A stretch of DNA of 25,497 nucleotides, from NCBI GenBank assembly GCA_026394995.1, contig JAPLZO010000035.1, positions 1-25,497 on the forward strand, read 5' to 3'. A program made the position numbers and the translations under genes. This DNA comes from Candidatus Woesearchaeota archaeon. GTDB taxonomy: Archaea > Nanobdellota > Nanobdellia > SCGC-AAA011-G17 > JAPLZO01. This document shows, in pieces, positions 23,474 through 25,497 of this stretch. Each line of letters begins with the position of its first letter. The first letter of the stretch is position 1. Under the pieces are notes generated by a model. The model did not search any database. It saw only the letters and a program-made list of their open reading frames with translations, and had not been told where the DNA came from.

Positions 23474-23514
23474 TTTTCATATCTAATTGCTAATTATTAA
23501 TATGCAATATATCT
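23474..23514 (-). other. tRNA-Lys intron 3 in the T-loop (41 nt, position 59/60)
   Basis: Exon TTCA (54-57) pairs perfectly with intron TGAA. Bulges AA^A and AA^T, cut after the second base. The outer helix is the T-stem GAGGG/CCCTT, the inner one contains ATTGC/GCAAT. A complete bulge-helix-bulge. The intron splits the universally conserved TTCAAAT loop and is very AT-rich, with TATA-like stretches. Confidence 0.88.
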
Positions 23515-23536
23515 TTTGAACCCTCGACCACTTGGT

Positions 23537-23551
23537 CACTTTAGCCGTGTT
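23537..23551 (-). other. tRNA-Lys intron 2 (15 nt, position 37/38)
   Basis: Exon CTTT (32-35) pairs perfectly with intron AAAG. Bulges TA^A and TG^A. The outer helix is the anticodon stem CTTGG/CCAAG. The interior is an eight-base loop (ACACGGCT). Confidence 0.88.
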
Positions 23552-23558
23552 TAAAAGC

Positions 23559-23573
23559 TTCACCTGAATTCAT
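23559..23573 (-). other. tRNA-Lys intron 1 (15 nt, position 30/31)
   Basis: Exon CACT (25-28) pairs with intron GGTG as central helix (one U-G). Bulges: TG^A at the 5' site and AA^G at the 3' site, both cut after the second base. The eight bases in between form only a loop, so this is a bulge-helix-loop. Non-canonical position inside the anticodon stem. Confidence 0.85.
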
Positions 23574-23581
23574 CAAGTGCT

Positions 23582-23701
23582 CTACCAAGCTGAGCTACCG
23601 GCCCATTTGTCTGATTTAACACGTTTAAATTTATCGTCGTTATCCAATGTTTTAGTGTTAAAATCAGAATTATAAAATGACATTTTGGTGGCTAAGGGCA
23701 T
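23582..23701 (-). CDS. Low-confidence small ORF running into tRNA-Lys, 39 aa
   Basis: ATG at 23701, TAG at 23582-23584, inside the tRNA D-arm. Reads MPLATKMSFYNSDFNTK..., then a Lys/Asp-rich part. A good TATA box (CTTTATAAAG, about 23732-23741) lies about 35 bases upstream of the ATG. The last seven codons are tRNA sequence, so either this is a gene fragment fused to the tRNA by rearrangement, or the ORF is accidental and the box serves a longer tRNA precursor. Confidence 0.25.
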   Translation of the reverse strand: MPLATKMSFYNSDFNTKTLDNDDKFKRVKSDKWAGSSAW

Positions 23702-23791
23702 ATTGAACACTCTTGAATTAAGAAAAAATGGCTTTATAAAGATTTCTATTTATTTTAATAACTGATTAATAGTAACAAAAATAAGTAATTT

Positions 23792-23821
23792 AGGTGAGAT
23801 TTTAAATTTTTACCTCAACCT
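23792..23821 (-). terminator. Imperfect hairpin after the 54-aa ORF
   Basis: AGGTGAG (23792-23798) pairs with CTCAACCT (23814-23821) with one bulged A, around a T/A loop. It lies 15 bases beyond the stop of the minus-strand gene at 23837. Possible terminator; weak. Confidence 0.3.
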
Positions 23822-23836
23822 ATATCTTACTAACTT

Positions 23837-24001
23837 TTATTTTATTTCTAAACCAGAAAACTCAATACTTATTCCTTTGGGCATATTATTTTCTACATAT
23901 TCAGAAATAGCATTTTTTTCTTCTATACCTATATTAGGTATTAGTCCAATATTTGGATTCATTATTCTTTTTCTTTTTTTCTTTTTTAATTCATAATACA
24001 T
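23837..24001 (-). CDS. Small hypothetical protein, 54 aa
   Basis: ATG 24001 to TAA 23837-23839. A Shine-Dalgarno GAGGT (24008-24012) is six bases upstream and a TATA box (TTTATATAAAATA, about 24029-24041) further up, so expression signals are complete. The protein has a very basic start (residues 5-12 all Lys/Arg) and then a balanced, folded-looking part (NIGLIPNIGIEEKNAISEYVENN, PKGISIEFSGLEIK). The N-terminal basic patch resembles those of DNA/RNA-binding mini-proteins. No family recognised. It is transcribed divergently from the CxxC gene. Confidence 0.55.
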   Translation of the reverse strand: MYYELKKKKRKRIMNPNIGLIPNIGIEEKNAISEYVENNMPKGISIEFSGLEIK

Positions 24002-24112
24002 TTTTTTACCTCATATGTTTTTAATTTATTTTATATAAATAGAATTTTGAGCATTTAAAGGTTCGTATTTGTAAACGATGCTAAAAATAGAAACAAATTT
24101 TAAGATTACCAT

Positions 24113-24128
24113 TAGGTTTATAAACCTA
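24113..24128. promoter_or_regulatory. Palindrome centred on a TATA box
   Basis: TAGGTTTATAAACCTA is a perfect 16-base palindrome whose middle (TTTATAAA) is the TATA box of the gene at 24173. A dimeric repressor bound here would block TBP; it could also be a chance symmetric box. Confidence 0.45.
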
Positions 24129-24172
24129 TTAAATCATACTTTTTAATATCAATATAAAGGAGAAACAAAATA

Positions 24173-24319
24173 ATGGAAAATTTTAACGACAAACCAAGAG
24201 AAATGCATAAAGCTATATGTGCTGAATGTAAGAAAGAATGTGAAGTCCCTTTCAAACCAACTGAAGGAAAGCCAGTTTACTGTAGGGAATGTTATGCCAA
24301 AAAGAGATCAAGGTATTAG
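24173..24319 (+). CDS. CxxC-x17-CxxC zinc-binding mini-protein, 48 aa
   Basis: Residues 15-18 are CAEC and, exactly 17 positions later, CREC. The region between reads KKECEVPFKPTEGKPVY, matching the family described as the CxxC-x17-CxxC domain, found in many DPANN archaea and candidate bacteria. Four Cys would bind one zinc; there is an extra Cys (KKECEVPF). The tail is basic (YAKKRSRY). Function of the family is unknown; nucleic-acid binding is suggested by charge. The AAAGGAG at 24156-24162 decides the start, and its TATA box is the palindrome at 24113. Confidence 0.85.
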   Translation: MENFNDKPREMHKAICAECKKECEVPFKPTEGKPVYCRECYAKKRSRY

Positions 24320-24353
24320 TTTAATACTTCTTTTTTCTAACTTCAAATTTTTT

Positions 24354-24476
24354 TTAAGAGATATTCTTTAATCTTTTTATTTTTTCTATTTTTTCAGTTA
24401 ATTCTTTTTTGTAAATCTTTTCATTCTCTCTTGCTTTGGCTGACCTTTCTTCGTATTTTTCCTTCAAAAATATCAT
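24354..24476 (-). CDS. Small charged coiled-coil candidate, 40 aa
   Basis: ATG at 24476, TAA at 24354-24356. The translation (MIFLKEKYEERSAKARENEK, then a Lys/Glu helix ending RLKNIS) has heptad-like spacing of hydrophobics within a Lys/Glu-rich helix. A GGAG motif lies 11 bases before the ATG. A second ATG four bases upstream, in another frame, gives only 19 codons. Codon use (AAA, GAA, TTA, AGA) resembles neighbours. No family; it might also be chance. Confidence 0.4.
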   Translation of the reverse strand: MIFLKEKYEERSAKARENEKIYKKELTEKIEKIKRLKNIS

Positions 24477-24511
24477 CCATGTTTTTTCTCCAATTCTAAT
24501 TTAATTATAAA

Positions 24512-24706
24512 TTAAGCTTTTTTGATTGTATGGGCTATTACTGAAATTATAAATAAAATTACAAAAATTACTGCTAACCATTTTGCTATTGTAAATGAAA
24601 CTCCTGAAATAAATCCAAATCCAAACATTCCGGCAACTATAGCTACTATTAAAAATAGTATTGCCCAAATTAACCAGCTTGTTACGCCTTTTTTGTTATC
24701 TAACAT
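24512..24706 (-). CDS. DUF1328-like small membrane protein, 64 aa
   Basis: Two helices (about residues 12-34 and 39-60) with the family pattern WAILFLIVAIVAGMFGFGFISG, then IAKWLAVIFVILFIISVI. This matches DUF1328/UPF0391 proteins, small membrane proteins of unknown function that are often stress-induced in bacteria. Here the N-terminus has an extra ten residues (MLDNKKGVTS) compared with the common forms. Upstream on the minus strand is an AT-rich stretch (TATATAATC, about 24726-24735) that can serve as TATA box. Confidence 0.75.
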   Translation of the reverse strand: MLDNKKGVTSWLIWAILFLIVAIVAGMFGFGFISGVSFTIAKWLAVIFVILFIISVIAHTIKKA

Positions 24707-24748
24707 AAGTAATATATAACTAAAAAGATTATATAAATATTTCTATAT

Positions 24749-24917
24749 CTTTTTGATAACACTTTGATATAGTTCTTCTAGGAGTACGGACTTTAGGTAT
24801 TAGCGCCCTAGGCGTAACTTAGAACAAAAGTCCCGACTCCGCTACAAACTATAACAAAATGATATCAGATTGATATTAGATTGATACTAAAATAGTGTTA
24901 TATTTTCTATCAAAAAG
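24749..24917. other. Complex inverted-repeat element with GC-rich hairpin core
   Basis: The ends are a perfect 10-bp inverted repeat, CTTTTTGATA (24749-24758) and TATCAAAAAG (24908-24917). Just inside, ATAACACT (24756-24763) matches AGTGTTAT (24894-24901). Then ATAGTT (24769-24774) and AACTAT (24847-24852). The centre is a long imperfect hairpin: GGAGT [AC/CG] GGACTTT/AAAGTCC, then TAGGT..TA..CGCC around CTA and back (24781-24840). This core is far more GC-rich than its surroundings. No ORF spans it. Either an ncRNA (strand uncertain; TATA-like boxes exist on both sides) or a small non-coding mobile element with terminal repeats. Rfam-type identity not recognised. Confidence 0.6.
24861..24893 (+). 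repeat. Three 11-bp tandem repeats (GATAYYAGATT)
   Basis: GATATCAGATT, GATATTAGATT and GATACTAAAAT stand head to tail, 11 bases each. Two more GATA-starting 11-mers lie before the hairpin at 24755 and 24766. The 11-base period is one turn of the DNA helix, so the GATA sites face the same side. Confidence 0.7.
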
Positions 24918-24929
24918 TTTTATATATTG
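24917..24929 (+). promoter_or_regulatory. TATA box of the last gene
   Basis: GTTTTATATATTG is centred about 27 bases before the ATG at 24950, predicting a leaderless mRNA. Its first base is the last base of the inverted repeat element. Confidence 0.55.
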
Positions 24930-24949
24930 TTAATATCTATTTATTTGTA

Positions 24950-25497
24950 ATGATTAATAAAAAAGCTCAGGTGACTTTTTTTATAATTTTAGGTATAATT
25001 ATAATAGGATTAATAGGTCTAATTATTTATATTAGAACTGGATCTTTTAAATTAGGATCAAACATAGAAATAGAAAAAGGTGTTTCAACATCTCTTCAAT
25101 TAAATGTTATTAAAGAATATGTTGATAACTGTTTAGAAGAAACAAGTAAAGATGGCTTATTTATAATTGGTAAACAAGGAGGATATTATAACACCCCAAA
25201 ATCAATTTCAACTATTCTTATAGGAGAAAATGTAACATATTATTATTTCAATAAGAAAATATATATTCCAGAAATAAGTGTAATCCAAAAAGAATTAGGT
25301 AACTATATCTCAAATAATTTGATTAAATGTTTAGATTTTAAAGAATTTAAAGATAAAGGATATAATATTAATGGTAAAAATATTTTAGTTGAAACTAAAA
25401 TAAATGACAAAAACATTGATATTACAATGAATTATCCTATTACAATTGAAAAAGATGGCATTAGTGCCAATTTAAATGATTTTAATTCTATTATTAA
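24950..25497 (+). CDS. Membrane-anchored extracytoplasmic protein (partial, runs off window)
   Basis: ATG at 24950; 182 codons are visible with no stop. The N-terminus MINKKAQVTFFIILGIIIIGLIGLIIYI is one membrane helix preceded by a short basic part with the K-A/G-Q-V/I-T motif seen at the start of many secreted Woesearchaeota/Pacearchaeota proteins; it recalls archaeal type IV pilin-like (class III) signals. The exported part contains YVDNCLEETSKDGLFIIGKQGGYY, matching the family as I remember it: an N-terminal Cys region with a conserved QGGY. A second Cys follows (NNLIKCLDF), so a disulfide is possible. Function unknown; probably a cell-surface or attachment protein. Confidence 0.75.
   Translation, partial: MINKKAQVTFFIILGIIIIGLIGLIIYIRTGSFKLGSNIEIEKGVSTSLQLNVIKEYVDNCLEETSKDGLFIIGKQGGYYNTPKSISTILIGENVTYYYFNKKIYIPEISVIQKELGNYISNNLIKCLDFKEFKDKGYNINGKNILVETKINDKNIDITMNYPITIEKDGISANLNDFNSII

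Larger units (their letters stand above)
23460..23604 (-). tRNA. tRNA-Lys(TTT) with three introns
   Basis: Acceptor GGGCCGG/CCGGCCC perfectly paired, D-arm GCTC AGCTTGGTA GAGC, variable TGGTC, T-arm GAGGG TTCAAAT CCCTT, discriminator G73 at 23460, no encoded CCA. Anticodon stem and T-arm close only after removing three introns: 23559-23573 (15 nt, position 30/31), 23537-23551 (15 nt, 37/38) and 23474-23514 (41 nt, T-loop, 59/60). Removal gives CTTGG/CCAAG and the loop CTTTTAA with anticodon TTT at 23553-23555. The mature form (74 nt) resembles known archaeal tRNA-Lys in variable and T-arm. A minus-strand TATA-like box (ATAAATTTAAAC, about 23622-23633) lies upstream. Confidence 0.93.

Noticed and set aside
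23605..23836. CRISPR repeats or mobile element in the gap after tRNA-Lys
   Set aside because: Apart from the weak hairpin at 23792-23821, promoter-like AT stretches and the low-confidence ORF, I see no repeats or transposase remnants.
24522..24719. Plus-strand 65-aa ORF opposite the DUF1328-like gene
   Set aside because: It is the complement of a clear two-helix membrane protein and starts without ribosome binding site or TATA box at the right distance.
24781..24852. H/ACA guide RNA with ACA box at 24844-24846
   Set aside because: The ACA follows the lower stem, but the internal loop (AC/CG) is too small to be a pseudouridylation pocket.

Overview
This window is archaeal and most likely comes from a small-genome, AT-rich DPANN archaeon of the Nanoarchaeota/Woesearchaeota/Pacearchaeota type. 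Direct evidence for archaea: the RNA polymerase is encoded as Rpo5 (H), a split second subunit (B'' and B') and a split largest subunit (A' and A''), followed by eL30, NusA-like, uS12 and uS7. aEF-2, aEF-1A and uS10 follow downstream. TATA boxes lie about 25-30 bases before many start codons, and two tRNA genes carry introns with bulge-helix-bulge splice sites. The DPANN placement is an inference from the very AT-rich codon use, the very compact spacing, a CxxC-x17-CxxC mini-protein, and a membrane-anchored protein with the N-terminal pattern common in Woesearchaeota-like genomes.

Layout. 1-2,300: a tiny acidic protein, an unknown protein, a TPR-like repeat protein, a four-helix membrane protein, and a two-helix protein with an H-x13-H helix. 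2,313-3,654: an archaeal Obg/YchF-like GTPase with a C-terminal TGS domain, then a 49-residue very basic protein. 3,678-3,885: an unidentified, strongly structured RNA candidate on the minus strand. 4,019-5,535: an envelope cassette of a TPM-domain (YgcG-like) protein, a zf-TFIIB mini-protein and LemA. 5,541-6,898: a membrane-anchored YkuE-like metallophosphoesterase and a zinc-finger protein. 7,004-7,423: a membrane protein whose base composition and codons look foreign. 7,545-8,110: gene remnants on both sides of a two-intron tRNA-Ser(GGA).

8,107-23,445 (all minus strand) is the information-processing block. Read in the direction of transcription it runs rpoH, rpoB'', rpoB', rpoA', rpoA'', rpl30e, nusA, rps12, rps7, four unrecognised ORFs, EF-2, EF-1A, one unknown ORF, uS10 and one unknown ORF. 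From rpoH to rps7 the genes overlap or are 1-2 bases apart, so they are probably one transcript. A tRNA-Lys(TTT) with three introns ends about 15 bases before rpoH. 23,700-25,497 holds small genes (a 54-residue ORF, the CxxC-x17-CxxC protein, a coiled-coil candidate, a DUF1328-like membrane protein), a complex inverted-repeat/hairpin element with helically phased GATA repeats, and the start of a membrane-anchored protein that leaves the window.

The most interesting observations are the two multi-intron tRNAs (five introns in two genes, three of them only 12-15 bases and one inside the T-loop) and the two structured elements at 3,678-3,885 and 24,749-24,917, which I could not assign to a known RNA family. 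I saw no CRISPR array, transposase, or intact mobile element.
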